Assembly: GCA_014529385.2 (NCBI GenBank)
Contig: CM043944.1
Span: 68,680,895-68,744,894, forward strand
From: Adiantum capillus-veneris
Taxonomy: Eukaryota > Streptophyta > Polypodiopsida > Polypodiales > Pteridaceae
Reading direction: 5' to 3'
DNA: 64,000 nt
Part shown: in pieces, positions 42,611 to 54,300 of the stretch
How positions within the stretch are numbered: position 1 is the stretch's first letter
Layout: every line of letters begins with the position of its first letter
Notes under the pieces: model-generated
The model's database searches: none
Told to the model about the DNA's origin: nothing
Seen by the model: only the letters and a program-made list of their open reading frames with translations
Made by a program: the position numbers and the translations under genes

Positions 42611-43938
42611 TTGGAGGCCAATGTGGCAAGTAAAGTAGATCAAGATGCTCGAATTCTCTCATTAAACAATGTGTCTAATTCTAGGATAGTAGATTCTGGG
42701 GCTCCATTCCATAGGACACCACACAAGAAACATTTCCAAGATTACACCAAAGGTAATTTTGGGTATGTATACTTTGGAGATGTTGAAGCTTGTGAAATTG
42801 TCAGCAAAGGTACAATTTATGCTAATATAAATAAATGGAAGCTTAAAGATGTTAGGCAAGTTCCTTCTCTTCGCAAAAAATTGATCTCTACAAGACAATT
42901 GGACGATGACGGTCACAACATTGCATTTGGAAGCAAACGGCGGAAGATTTCAAAGGAATCTCTGGTGCTTTCCAAGAGAGAAAAGGCCGGTACACGTTAC
43001 TTGTGTAATGTTAGCATGCAATCTTCAATTTTTTCAATAACTACGGAATTCGATAGTGTAGTGTGGCAGTGTTGGCTTGGGCATATGAGTGTTAAAGGAA
43101 TGCAAATCCTTCAAACAAAGAAGCTTCTACCAAGTTTGAAAGAAGTGGACTTACAATTCCGTGAAGATTGTGTTTATGGTAAACAAAAGAGGGTAAAATT
43201 TCAAAAATCAAGAAATGAAAGAAAAAATAAAAATCTTCAATTGGTTCATTCTAATGTTTGGGGTCCTGCAAGTACACCATCACTTGGTGACTCATTGTAT
43301 AATGTAGCATTCATAGACGATGCAGCTAGGAAAACATGGGTTTATGTCATGAAGAATAAATCCAATGTTTTTTCTATATTTCAAAGGTGGAAAGCCTTTG
43401 TGGAGAATGAAGTAGGTACCAAGGTTAAATGACTCAGATCCAACAATGGAGGTGAATATTGCAACCAAGATTTTGAAAGCTTTTGTGCTAGAAATGGAAT
43501 TTGGAAGCAAAAGACAACCCCAAGAACACCTCAACAAAATGGGATTTCAGAAAGGATGAATAGAAAAATCATGGAGCGAGCACAAAGCATGCGACTACAT
43601 GCAAGCCTATTGTTTGAGATTTGGGTGAAAGTTGTAAGTACGTCTGTGTACTTAATCAACTAGTCACCCTCAACGGCATTGGATGGGGAGTTCCAGAGGA
43701 GGCCTGGACATGTAACCTTGTGAATTACTCATTTCTCAAAGTGTTTGCGTGTGAGGCTTTCATGCACATAGATACAAGCCTGAGGTCAAAACTAGATGCA
43801 AACTCCAAAAAGTGTTTCTTCATTGGCTATGGAGAAGGTGACTTTGGGTATCACCTATGGAATCCTGAAGATGATAAAATATTTAGGAGTATGGATGTAA
43901 TTTTTAACGAAAAAAATATGTACAAAGATTATTTGTAA
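42611..43938 (+). pseudogene. pol: C1 protease, GAG-pre-integrase and integrase
   Basis: R-I-V-D-S-G-A-P-F at about 42683-42709 is the protease active site. The GAG-pre-integrase motif reads V-W-Q-C-W-L-G-H-M-S near 43060-43090. In the integrase core the first catalytic aspartate is asparagine (V-H-S-N-V-W-G-P), a D follows in F-I-D-D-A, and T-P-Q-Q-N-G-I-S-E-R near 43525-43555 keeps the glutamate. TGA at 43430 and frame changes near 43650 break it. 43621-43938 is the integrase C-terminal region. Confidence 0.88.
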
Positions 43939-44136
43939 AGAAAACAAACAAAAGAAATTGGTGATGTGAGTACATGGAGCTTGAGAATGGCAAAGAATCA
44001 AGGAGTGTAAACGGTGACAATGTGCAACAACGTCAACCAAATGAGGAGCCTTAACCTATTCCCTGAAGATTTACAAGACCAAGTAGACCTCTAGAAAGGT
44101 TCGTTCCTCTCTTCAACCATCTCTTGATCTCAGATT

Positions 44137-45556
44137 TTGGAGAGCCGGAATCATACGAAGAAGCTATGCATCACAAATCCAAAGAAGAATGGATGCAGAG
44201 CATGCAAGTGGAGATGTACTCATGAATCATTACGTCGCAACCAAACATGGGAGTTGGTTGAGTTGACTAAAGGTAAGTGGGCATTGCAGAACAAATGGGT
44301 GTATAAGTTGAAGGAAGAAGAAGGTGGAAAGAAAAGGTACAAGTCTAGGCTTGTGGTAAAAGGGTTTTCTCAAAAGAAAGGTATTGACTTAAATAAAATA
44401 TTTTCTCCTATTGTAAAAATGAACTCAATTAGGGTTGTCTTAAGCCTTGTGGATGCTCATGATTTAAATCTTGAGAAAGGGGATGTAAATACGTCATTCC
44501 CTTATGGTGACTTAGAGAAGAAAATTTGCATGCTTCAACCAAAGGGGTATGAAGTAAAAGGTCATGAGAAAATGGTTTGCAGATTAAAGAAGAGCTTGCA
44601 TGGTTTAAATAAAGCATCAAGATAATGGTACTTGAAGTTCGATCGATGGATGTTGGATCATGGATTCACAAGATGCGACTCAAATCATTGCGTCGTGGTA
44701 CAAAGAGGATACTTGGTTTGAAGATATCAAGGGACATGAAAAAGAAGACAATAAAGCCATCTCAAGAGGATTACGTCAAGAAGGTACTAGAAAGGTTTGA
44801 AATGCAAAATGCCAAAATGGTTTCTACACCTTTGGCTGGTCACTTTAAACTAACGAAGGATATGTGTCCAAATACACAAGAGGAGATAGCCTATATGTTT
44901 CCTCTTGTGTCTTTGGGACACAAGAGGAGATAGCCTATATGTCTAAAGTTCCATATACTGTAGTAGTAGATTCTCTAATGCATGCTATGGTATACACAAG
45001 GCCAGACATTTCACATGCAGTGGGAGTTGTAAGTAGGTTCATGGAAAACCTAGGTAAAGAGAACTGGAAAGCTGTGAAGTGGATATTTAGGTATCTAAAA
45101 GAGACAACAACAAATGCTTTGTGTTTTGGAGGAACTGATATTTTTCTTCAAGGGTATGTTGATGCAAATATGGCAGGTGACAAAGATACTTGAAGAAGAA
45201 CTACTAGCTACGCCTTCACGGTTGGAGGCACAACAATAAGCTGGGCTTTAGAGCTGCAGAAAGTGGTCTCACTTTCTTCCATGGAAGCAAAGTATGTAGC
45301 CATGACAGAGGCAAGCAAAGAAATTAGATGGCTTCACAGATTCTTAGAAGAGCTTGAATTCAAGCAGAACTCAGCCTTTCATTCAAGGACAAAGTACATT
45401 GAGGTGATATATCACTTCATACGCACTCTTTTGGAAGAAGGAAAGCTAAAGCTAGGAAAGGTGCATACAAGTGAAAATCCTACAGAGATGTTTACAAAGG
45501 TGGTCAACAAGGAGAAGTTGAGATTTTGCTCATCTTCAATCGGCATTCAAGGATAA
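44137..45556 (+). pseudogene. pol: C1 reverse transcriptase and RNase H
   Basis: RT starts at N-Q-T-W-E-L-V and W-V-Y-K-L-K-E-E near 44230-44330 and runs to S-L-H-G-L-N-K-A-S-R. TAA at 44623 follows. Then a deletion near 44690 removes the palm segment where the Copia Y-V-D-D box belongs; the next recognisable residues are I-L-G-L-K-I-S-R-D. A 44-bp insertion near 44899-44942 shifts the frame. RNase H follows (C-T-R-P-D-I-A-like TRPDISHAVGVVSR, Y-V-D-A-N-M-A-G-D, S-S-M-E-A-K-Y-V-A) to about 45390. Confidence 0.88.
44874..44942. repeat. 44-bp templated duplication with hairpin in C1 RT
   Basis: A 25-bp block starting ACACAAGAGGAG is present at 44874-44898 and 44918-44942. Between them, CCTCTTGTGTC (44901-44911) is the exact complement of GACACAAGAGG (44917-44927), giving an 11-bp stem with a 5-base loop. 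Confidence 0.9.
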
Positions 45557-45604
45557 GAAGCCAGGATGGAAAGCAGTTACAGTTTTGGTTTGGAGATCAG
45601 TCTC

Positions 45605-45616
45605 CAAGTGGGAGAT
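45605..45616 (+). promoter_or_regulatory. C1 polypurine tract
   Basis: AAGTGGGAGAT abuts the 3' LTR start TGTTAAG, the usual plant Copia arrangement. Confidence 0.85.
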
Positions 45617-46318
45617 TGTTAAGTATGGAGCCTGATTTACCCCTTGTAATTTTCTATGTAAAAAACGCACATTTGTAAGGCCCTCATTATGAGGAGAAGC
45701 CATCGTGCGTGAAAAAAATCACTCGTCAAAAACCAAAATCTTCATGGCTAGTTTTGAGAAAAGCTCGAGATGGGCTTCGCCGGAATATTCTGGTCGGTTA
45801 GCAGTCAGAAAGTGGTCAAAAAATGACCAGTCGGTTGGTCGGTGCCCGGTAGTCAATGAACGGTGGCCGGTGGTCAAATTCAAAAGCGAACTTTTCTTCT
45901 CAAGGGAGTCCACACATGGGCGAATTGGAGGGTCCGATTTTGACTCATCTACACAAGGGTGGCTACACATGGCTAACTCTCATGAGAGAGGTTAGCCCTT
46001 TTGGCTTATAAAAAGAGTCCATTTCTACACATATTTCATAGTGTGAAGTTGATGCAACAAGGTGGGTGTGAGGTGGTGAGAGTAAAGCAAGGTGGCATGT
46101 CTATTAAGGGTATAGTCCCTTTGTAACCTACTTCTTGTTTGAAGTACTAAAGCCATAAAGTGGCTGCTTTCTCGTGGATGTAGCCCACATTGGGTGAACC
46201 ATGTATATTGTGTGTACTCTCTCTCTCTCTACTCTATAATATCTTGTGTGTGAAAATGGTCTCTCTCCATTAAGTAATCTACTCAATTATCTACTTAGCT
46301 ACGTCATATTTCCTAACA
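45617..46318 (+). repeat. C1 3' LTR (702 bp)
   Basis: It starts TGTTAAGTATGGAGCC, ends TTCCTAACA, and is followed by TCAAC. A TATA-like TTATAAAAAG lies at about 46004-46013. It is strongly diverged from 1230-1983 in the first 400 bp. Confidence 0.92.
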
Positions 46319-46323
46319 TCAAC

Positions 46324-47300
46324 ATTACAAACTGCCAAATCCATGAAGCCATTGTAAAAGAAAAGCATAGGGGTTAAAGTGGTGTTGAAGAGCCTTAAAA
46401 AAGAGCCACAAAACACAAGAGGCACCTTCACCAAAAGTGACCATGGAGGAATCTACAATAGGGAAGAGAAAGGAGCCAACAATATGTAAGCCAAAAGGAC
46501 GAGCTTACAAATTACAATCTAACATTGAGCTTGCTACTTACTTGAAGAAAGTTCTAGAGGAGAGGATTATTACTATAAAGGTTGAGTTTACTTTGGGGGA
46601 GGTGATTGTCAAAGCCAAGCATGAATTCCATGAAGAAATTATCGTCATCATCAAGAGAAATAAGCAAACACTTGGAGAGCACGTTCGCCTACAAACTGAA
46701 AACAATATTGTGAAGACAAAAGGAGCACAAGTGCATGCTAAAGAAGGATATGTAGCTATGGTGGGAGGATATTAGTTTTCTTGGATTGTAAGGAAAGTGA
46801 AATTTGATGATCATCTAAATGTATTCCTAGGAGCCACTACTCTAGAAACCATTGGAAACGGACTACTACAGAGACATTGATAAAGGTAGGTGATCTTGAA
46901 GAAATATTTGTTGCCTTAATTAACCATGGTTTTAAAATAAATATAGTTTCAAAACGTATTTACAACAAGCATTAATGGCCAATAGACACAAAACATGGTT
47001 GGATGGTCAGAGTGACATGCAATTCATCAGGTGAATTGTATGCAGCATGTCCAAGTGTAAAGGTGACAATAGGTGATGTAAAGGTTGAAGAAAACTAACT
47101 TATACAGGACACATCTTCATATCATCTTATCTTTGGACAACCCCACATTGTGGGAGTTTGAATGGAAACAAAGATAATGGATAATGGTTTAGCTTATGCC
47201 GGGATATGAAGCAAAGATGGTAAATTTGTTGTTCAATTTCTCATAGTTTGTGTAAACCATGAAAGAAATTGTGGACAACTTCAGAGATCATCCTCTATCA
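46324..47300 (+). pseudogene. pol: G0 gag-pol junction and aspartic protease
   Basis: The reading begins I-T-N-C-Q-I-H-E-A-I-V-K-E, continuing the gag/linker of 106-1229. The open frame 46437-46775 has KGRAYKLQSNIELATYLKK. The protease loop reads V-A-L-I-N-H-G-F near 46905, with the catalytic aspartate changed to asparagine, and H-L-I-F-G-Q-P-H near 47130. Several stops (for example near 46974 and 47096) are present. Confidence 0.72.
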
Positions 47301-48209
47301 AAGGTGACCAAACAGTTTCATGACCATAGGAAAATGATGGGTTTTGGCCAAGTACCATTATAAAGCAAGATTGTAGTGGTACAGAAAGAAAAAGGGTCTC
47401 TCCACATCCAAAAATAAGTGAGACTTTCTCAACGGGCTCATTGGTAACAAGGAATGGATCATTATGTTTTGCAAAACTTGAATATTTGAAGAGTTGTGAG
47501 AGGCAATATATACATAATGTAAAAATAGGCATGAAAGAGAGTGGTTTGTTGGATCCTATTGAAAATGTTTTCAGTTTGTGTGAGCAAGTTTCTTTTGCAG
47601 ATACTATGGGTGAGCTTGATGCTATAATGGAGTCTAGTTTGCATCTTGAAAATGAATTTGCGGAAGTAGGCTCTATGGAAATGTATCAGGTCATAGAAAC
47701 CTTTAAAGAGAACCAATTTTTTAAGTAAATAGGCCCAAAAGTCCATGTTGAAAGTAAATACAAGATTGTAGCAAAGAAGGTGAAATTAGTGGCTTCACCC
47801 TTACCACCCAACAACAGCGAAAGGATTGACCAAGATTCTTTGAAATCAAGTTTGAGGATCCCTAAAAAGGCTGGGCATACCTTCACAAAGGCGTCTTTTA
47901 AAGAGTTGCAGATTGGTTTCCGTGGAGTTTCTAGCACAAGAGGAGACAAACTACTTTAAATAATTTCTTTCAAATCATGGTAAGGCCTTTGCATTTGATC
48001 CACATGAGATAGGATGTGTTGATCCTTCTATTGCAGATCCTATGATAATTTTTACAATAAATCATGTGCCTTGGAATATGTGGCCTATATCGGTTCCAAA
48101 GGCTCATTTGACCAAGTTAGTAGAGCTACTGAATGAAAAGATCAAAATGGGGATTTTGGAGCCTTCTTGTGCTCCATACTCAAACAGGTGGTTCATAGTT
48201 TCCTCGAAG
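47301..48209 (+). pseudogene. pol: G0 linker and N-terminal part of reverse transcriptase
   Basis: An open piece at 47441-47728 carries M-G-E-L-D-A-I-M-E-S and ends K-E-N-Q-F-F-K. After more decay the RT fingers begin with F-T-I-N-H-V-P-W-N-M-W-P-I and then L-V-E-L-L-N-E-K-I-K-M-G-I-L-E-P-S (48100-48160). RT is cut at R-W-F-I-V-S-S-K (about 48209). The next RT residues, K-N-G, are at about 50868. Confidence 0.75.
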
Positions 48210-50861
48210 TATTCACTCTATGTTGAGCTATATTGCGTAGCTCAGAAATAAACCAGAAGAGGCGAGCAAAGGTGGCGGCAGAAGCAGAACCTTTTGCTGA
48301 AGCAGTTTAGCGCATTTCTTCTCATCTCTTGAGTGATGCCAAAATTAGAGAAAGCACCAGCTTCCCAGCGACCGTATCTTGGGATTATTAGCGCAGGTGG
48401 TTTAGGAGTTGAAGTTCATGCGCCAGAGGAGGATATAATCTACCTGCTCTGTTTTTTGTGTCATTTCTACTGACTGCAGTCGGAGCTGTGTAACTTTCTT
48501 ATTTGTCTTGTGCTAAATATAGAGGACCATAATCAAACATTATATTTTCGACCTTTAAATTTGTTGCTCACAAATAGCAAGGCGCTCAGTTTTTCCCTGC
48601 AACATGCACCATAATCGAACAAGGCTTGATTGGTCTACTGATTGGTTTGAGCTCTCATGAAAGCTCTACGAGCACGGCTTCTTTTCTCTCTCCAGCTTTA
48701 CCGTCGAGTGCAAATTAGAATTACCATATACTTCTATTTATTTTATGTAGAGCATGAATGCTCTCTGATTGGTTAGACTTTCTATGCCTTATTTTTCTGC
48801 GTGCATTAACGATTATCAAACTTGGCAATCGTTATCGGCCTGCCATTTTTTTTTTTTGCATATGTTAAAGGATTATCATGCTCAAGTTTGCACAAGTTAC
48901 ATTTAAATTCTCTCAAATTTCATGGAGAAATCGTAATATTACTGATTTTAGCCATCTGGCCATAAATGTTGAACTAATTTGCTACTTGATGAAATACGTC
49001 ATATAATTTTATGAAGGTATACTAACGCATGTGATCATATGTCAAGTAGCATCATCGTTGTCAAGGCCTTGTGCTACACGGAGTTGCTAAGGGATGGTGT
49101 TGCGCTTCTTGGTGGTTTTTCGGTGTGGAGTTGATGCAGGGTACTTTGAACTTGCATGGTTACAATGTGGATCTATGGTGTTTTGAGCGACAATATGGTA
49201 ACGACATGGATCCATATTTTCATGGGAAGCGCCTCTAAGTCCATGGTACGTAAATCCATGATGATTGCTATTTTAAGGTTTTCTAAATGTCTCTAATTCC
49301 ATGATGAGAACCATGATGCCATGGTACGTAAATCCATGATGATTATTGCTATTTCAAAGTTTTATTTATTCAAAGCGTCTCTGATGCCATGGTACGTAAA
49401 TCCATGATGATTATTCTTATTTCAAAGTTTTTCTAAGCGTGTCTAATGCCATGGTACGTAAAGCCATGATGATGATTACTGTCAATTGAGATCTTGGGGG
49501 CCCCAATATGTTTATTACATACCGGCATTGTATATATGTGTGCACATGTGATTACATTGATATTATGTTTGTTTCTATGTCATCTACATATGTAATTGTA
49601 TCATCGTTAAGTTTGTTTCTATGTCGTATCTAGAACGGCGTCGCGAACCGTCTCGAAGGACAATGTGATGTGGTTATTTCTAATCTTCACATCTCTATAT
49701 GTTTCTTGAGTTGATATTGTTTACAGGATGAAAGTCACATCAAACAGTGTATAGGGGCTCCAAGATATTCAAGCTACTTAAAGATATTGAAGGTTTTCAA
49801 AGACATTGAAGAATTTGCATCAATTCAATTGTATATATAGGGTTGTTTAAGACCCTTGAAAGGGCACATTGTAAAACAGCAGTGATGTAGCTCCTTTGAA
49901 CATTGTAAATGTATATTTATAACATTTTAATAAAATGATGGGTATATATAGAGCTGTGGGTTTTTCCCTTAAGCCCCCAAGGGTTTTTTCATCCATAGTT
50001 AGGGACCTTCATTTGAGTGGGGGTGTTGAGCTATATATAGTGTCTCTTTATATAGCACCTTGGTCCCCTCTATATAAACTCATTTTGTATAGTCATTGGA
50101 CACACTTTGGGGCTTGTACATGTTGGTGTCGTTTCTCTCTCCTCTCGTCTACATGCGCTCTCTCTCTCTCTCCGGTTCAACACTCTATATACAAAACGAG
50201 ATGCCACTTGCGAGTAGAAAATTTTTCTAAAACCCCTATATACAACTAATATTACAAAATATAAACCCCTCATTATACGCTTATACAACAATCAGTGAAG
50301 AAAACTATCATCCCCCTATCTTACATATAAAATTTAGGTCTCACATGATCTAACTGATTAAAACTAGTCAAAGAGTGTGTAGCATAGTGACTAGAAACTT
50401 ACTAAGGAACCACTTATGTTGATCACTAGATGTACCCTCAATGTGTCTTAGTTTGACTTTCAAACTATGTGCCCGATGAGCCTGCACTGTAGCTACTCAT
50501 CCAATTCTCACCCATCAAAACCTTGTGTAAATTGACCCTTGACCTGCTCCAAATCAGTCCTTATCTATGACCGACGTGATGCAAAATTTACTGTGTGACT
50601 TGATAAAAAAATTCTCCTAAATTCATCTAAGTTCTAATGCACATCTATGACCAATCCTTACAAGTAATCAACCCAGGTCAAGTCCCCCCCCCCCCCCACC
50701 AAAAGAAAAAAAAGATACTCCCCTCCCTTATTTTCAATCTTGGGAGATAAATTATTAGGGGCCTATCCCCAACTTATATGCTTATGTAACTTGTAAAAAA
50801 ATCTCCCTCCCTACACTTACATGGTGCGGTAAATTTCCCATGTGAATCACTTGGGACAGTT
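48210..50861. other. Unidentified 2.65-kb insertion splitting G0 RT
   Basis: Sequence on both sides is contiguous RT, so this block was inserted or captured. I see no polyprotein. A GC-richer part near 48250-48440 has a short frame (G-I-I-S-A-G-G-L-G-V-E-V-H) that could be a host gene scrap. A four-copy repeat lies at 49241-49473. A promoter-like part with TATATAAAC lies near 50075, and a run of about 15 C at 50682-50697. TGTTGAGCTATA occurs at about 48220 and 50024. The block's type and exact ends are not resolved. Confidence 0.55.
49241..49473. repeat. Four diverged tandem units of CCATGGTACGTAAATCCATG
   Basis: Units start near 49241, 49319, 49387 and 49449 (periods 78, 68 and 62 bp). The 20-bp core contains CCATGG and TACGTA, both self-complementary, and CATGG/CCATG at its ends. 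Spacer lengths shrink along the array. Confidence 0.85.
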
Positions 50862-52015
50862 TCAAATAAGAATGGTGCTCCATGCTTTATCCAAGATATG
50901 AAACCAATGAGCAAGGTGACAATTAGAAATGTAGGTATAGGTCCAATTGTGGATGGGTTTGTAAAGGCGTTTGTAGCGAGGTAAATCTACTCAATGGGGG
51001 ATCTCTACTCAGGGTATGATCAGTTTCAACTTGCAATAGAAAACAAAAACTTGACAACCATAAGTACACATTTAGGTTTGGTAAGAATATGTACCTTACT
51101 ACAAGGAGCAACCAAATCGGTTGCACATATGATGAATGGGACAAATAAGGTCTTACGTGACTTTATTCCTCAAATCACAATGCCTTTCATTGATGATTTT
51201 CCTATCAAATAATGTGAAGAAATTGACAAAGATGGAGCTTTGGATCTCAAGGGATGTCGTAGGTTTGTGGAAAATCACATAAATGATTGTGATAAAATTT
51301 TCTCTAGGTTGGAAGAATTGAATATTACGTTGTTAGGGAAAAAGTCAAAGAAGTGTTCATGTGGGGCACATGTGTGGGCCATATGGTAGGAAACCTTGTC
51401 CGACAAAGGTAGATTTCATCCAAAGAATGAAAGAAACATGAACTAGCACCACTAAGGTTAGAAGGTTTTGGGAGCATGTGTGTTTTATGTTATTTGGATT
51501 CCATATTATACACATGTAGTTGATCCTCTTCATCAATTGCTTAGAAGTAATCAAAAGATTAAATGGGCATAAGCATATGTAAAAGCCATGGAAAAGTTAA
51601 AGGATTTTCTTCAATCAAAACCAACTTTGAGAAAGGTAGAGTATCAGTGTAAAAGGCTAGTAATTCTGACAGTAGATACCACTCCTGTAGGAACTGGATG
51701 AAGAATATGCCAAGATTATGAAAAAGGACACAGGTATGTGGTGAGATTTGGAGCAAAGGTACCGAGTTCTTGCCAAAGAAACCATCCATAGAAAAAGAGA
51801 GAGTTATGGGTTATGGTTACAACCTTTAAAAATAGAAAAGAGTACCTTATTGGTGCATATGTGGTTGTAGAGACAATTTGTCTACCACTTCTTGGGATGA
51901 TTACAAGATTCTCAACGCCAGACATTTCTATGTTGCGATGGATTGCCTTCAATAAGTCCTTCAATCTTGAGTTTAAGCACATTTCAAGTAAAGACAATAT
52001 AGTGGCATAAATGCT
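50862..52015 (+). pseudogene. pol: G0 reverse transcriptase palm and RNase H
   Basis: RT resumes with K-N-G-A-P-C-F-I-Q-D-M and V-T-I-R-N-V-G-I-G-P-I-V-D-G-F. The open frame 50994-51212 has M-G-D-L-Y-S-G-Y-D-Q-F-Q-L and the catalytic M-P-F-I-D-D-F near 51180-51200. The RNase H starts L-T-V-D-T-T-P-V-G near 51665. Later it reads V-V-E-T-I-C-L-P-L, where an aspartate is expected in place of I, and D-N-I-V-A-stop-M-L-S-R, so two catalytic positions are lost. Confidence 0.82.
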
Positions 52016-53480
52016 ATCAAGGGCAAGTTATGAAGATAATTCACAGATGATTAATGAGACATATGATATGGGCTTGAAGTTCTATTCTATCTCTCATGGA
52101 AAAGGTAACAATATCTACATGACTAATCCACTTGGATTGTTCTTAAAAGAGCTAGTTATGAAGGTGATTATATTCTTATTGGAAGCTACTTGAGTACTGT
52201 AGCAAATCATGACGATTGGTATAAAGAAGAATCCAACAGGTTACGTAGGAAATCATATGGGTAGTTTTTTAGGGATGGCTAATTGTGGAAGCATCCTAAA
52301 CAAAAGAGTGTTACACCACAAAGGTCTATATGTAAAAAAATACTGAAGTAGAGATCATGTAAGAGTTTTATGAGAGTCTATGGGCTAGACACAAGGGTAT
52401 ATGTGGGAAACCTTCTCCACATTGAAAGAAAAATATTGGTGGGAGGGTATGTATAAAGATGTATCACAGTTTGTAGAGTCGTGTGTAGCTTTTAAACGTA
52501 TTCAAATGTCCGACATTGTGAAGGGTTGTAACCTACATATCCACTAGCCATGCACTATAAATGGGTTGTGGATCTAGTGACAATGCCTTTAGGACTTTGG
52601 CAGATGAGATACTTAGTTCTTGCACGAGAGGACCTAGCTAAGCAGGTTGAGGGGAAACATTAAGTGAAAAAAACATGAAAGATGTATGCAAATCCCTTCT
52701 TGATGACGTAATTTTCCGTTATGGTTGTGTGGGAAAGATCATTGTATAGACAAAAATGAAATGGATGCCAAGGAAGCAAAGGAGTTCTTTTTCGGATTAG
52801 GAATCAATATTTCTCTTACTACAACTTGCAACCCTGAAGGAAATGGAAAGATTTAAAGAGGGGTCCTTCTATCATGAAAACTTTGGCCAAGGCTTCAAAG
52901 GAAGAGTTGGTGAGTGGCCAAAATTATTTCCATATACTTTCTGGATTGATTGTACAACACATAGCTCAATACTAGGTAAATGATTGTGGAGCTGATGTAT
53001 GGTCAAAATCCAGTGATGCCAATTGAAGATACAATTCACACATGGAATGTACTACCTTGGTAAGATGGGCTTATCACGAAAGATATCCTTGAATTATGTA
53101 TAAGTCAATTAGAGAGAAGATCTAGAGACATTCAGGGCACAAAAGAGTTACTAAAAACTGCAAGGTTAAAAAACAAGGACTACTTTGATAAACGACATCG
53201 GCTCATGAGAAAAGAAATTGACAAAGGTGACTTGGTTCTAGTGTATGATAGTAGCCTTAATAACCAGCACACAGTCATGCATAAATTATCAAAAAGATGG
53301 TTTGGACCATCTGTTGTAAAGCATGTGCATAAAAATTCTACTTAAAACTTGTTTGAACTAGATGGAATAGAAGGAAAGGTTCCCATTGTAAGAAAAATGA
53401 TGAAAGTGTTTAAGAGAAGAGGAGACAGTGATCCAGAAGATGTTGAGAAGGAGGAAGAGCAAAAAAAAGGTTAATATAAA
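52016..53480 (+). pseudogene. pol: G0 integrase
   Basis: Fragments in several frames read Y-K-W-V-V-D-L-V-T-M-P (about 52557-52590), then F-F-F-G-L-G-I-N-I-S near 52788, and N-P-E-G-N-G-K-I followed by TAA (52854-52856) at the position of the catalytic glutamate. The C-terminal part (K-G-D-L-V-L-V-Y-D; K-R-W-F-G-P-S-V-V near 53295) and an acidic tail close the polyprotein near 53470. Confidence 0.75.
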
Positions 53481-53592
53481 AGTGAAGATGAAGCGATGGA
53501 GTCTATTAATTAAGATGAAATCATGGAAGATCTACATGGGAATTGAAGCTGCAAAAAGCCAAATGTGGCACATACTGATGTATGTGCAAGTT

Positions 53593-53610
53593 TAGAGGGG
53601 GTGGATGTCG
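53593..53610 (+). promoter_or_regulatory. G0 polypurine tract and 3' LTR start
   Basis: TAGAGGGGGTGGATG lies just after the pol remnant. The 3' LTR probably starts TGTCGTGCTATG (53606) or TGCTATGACACG (53611). Confidence 0.6.
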
Positions 53611-54300
53611 TGCTATGACACGTATATACTGGGAAAAAATGCTAGGAGCTTTATTTTGTGACTTTTGTTGGGGGTCCCATCATTGCAATAGCTCCAATGA
53701 CCAACAAAAATATCAATACGGAGGGATGAGCTACCCGGCTAGGGCATGGAAACACTCACACAATTAGTGAGCTAATCGTGGCAACACAAATGGCTAACTC
53801 TAGGAGGTGAGCTTCTCGGCCTATATAGGAGCGAAGCCGCAATGAAGGGCAATCTCCATATCCACTTCTCTTCACCTCTAATCAACCCAATCACACACAC
53901 TAAGATTGCAAGACGCACACAACACTAATCCTATCATGCGGCACACTAATCGCACGCACACACAATAGATCTATCGAGCACCACACTCCAATAAAACCTA
54001 CATGCACACACAAGCAAAAGAGGGAAATCACACAAGATTAGAGAAGGATTAACCACCACTAGTTAATGTAGATCTAGTTAATCTAAGCATCATAGGCAAT
54101 CATAAGAAGTAAGAGAGAGGCATAGTGAAGGAGAATTAATCATTGATTAGTGTTAATCAAGTCTCATGAGCAAGGAGAAGCTCAAGGACTCCATAACCAC
54201 ACACCTCAAGAGCTCTCACCAAACAGTGCTCTCAACAAATGACTTGAGAACCCTAATTTCTTTTACACACTACCTTATATACCTAGGTTAAAAATATGCA
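53611..54300 (+). repeat. G0 3' LTR, right end not resolved
   Basis: Non-coding. A TATA-like CCTATATAGGAGC at about 53820 and a CA-rich stretch after it fit an LTR promoter and R region. The matching 5' LTR lies outside the window, so the end cannot be set. 54300 is only where sequence character changes. Confidence 0.5.

Larger units (their letters stand above)
1230..46318 (+). mobile_element. C1: Ty1/copia retrotransposon, about 5.7 kb net, split by G2
   Basis: The two LTRs (1230-1983 and 45617-46318) both begin TGTTAA and end CTAACA. They are flanked by a perfect 5-bp target duplication TCAAC (1225-1229 and 46319-46323). A tRNA-iMet-type primer site follows the 5' LTR, and a GTGGGAGA-type polypurine tract precedes the 3' LTR. 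The internal order gag, protease, integrase, RT, RNase H is the Copia order. Removing G2 (2883-42308) leaves about 5.7 kb, a normal Copia size. LTRs differ by roughly 15-20% by eye, so the insertion is old. The coding style resembles Tork/TNT1-like plant Copia, but the clade is an inference. Confidence 0.93.
1..53610 (+). mobile_element. G0: decayed Ty3/gypsy element, outermost layer of the nest
   Basis: Pieces of one + strand Gypsy polyprotein lie at 106-1229, 46324-48209 and 50862-53480, in the order gag, protease, RT, RNase H, integrase. The left piece stops exactly where Copia C1 begins, and the next piece resumes exactly after the C1 3' LTR, with the TCAAC target duplication on both sides. 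A second interruption splits RT at about 48209/50862. All frames carry many stops and frameshifts, so this is the oldest layer. The 5' LTR is left of the window. A polypurine tract at about 53593 is followed by what should be the 3' LTR. The clade within Gypsy is not assigned. Confidence 0.8.
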
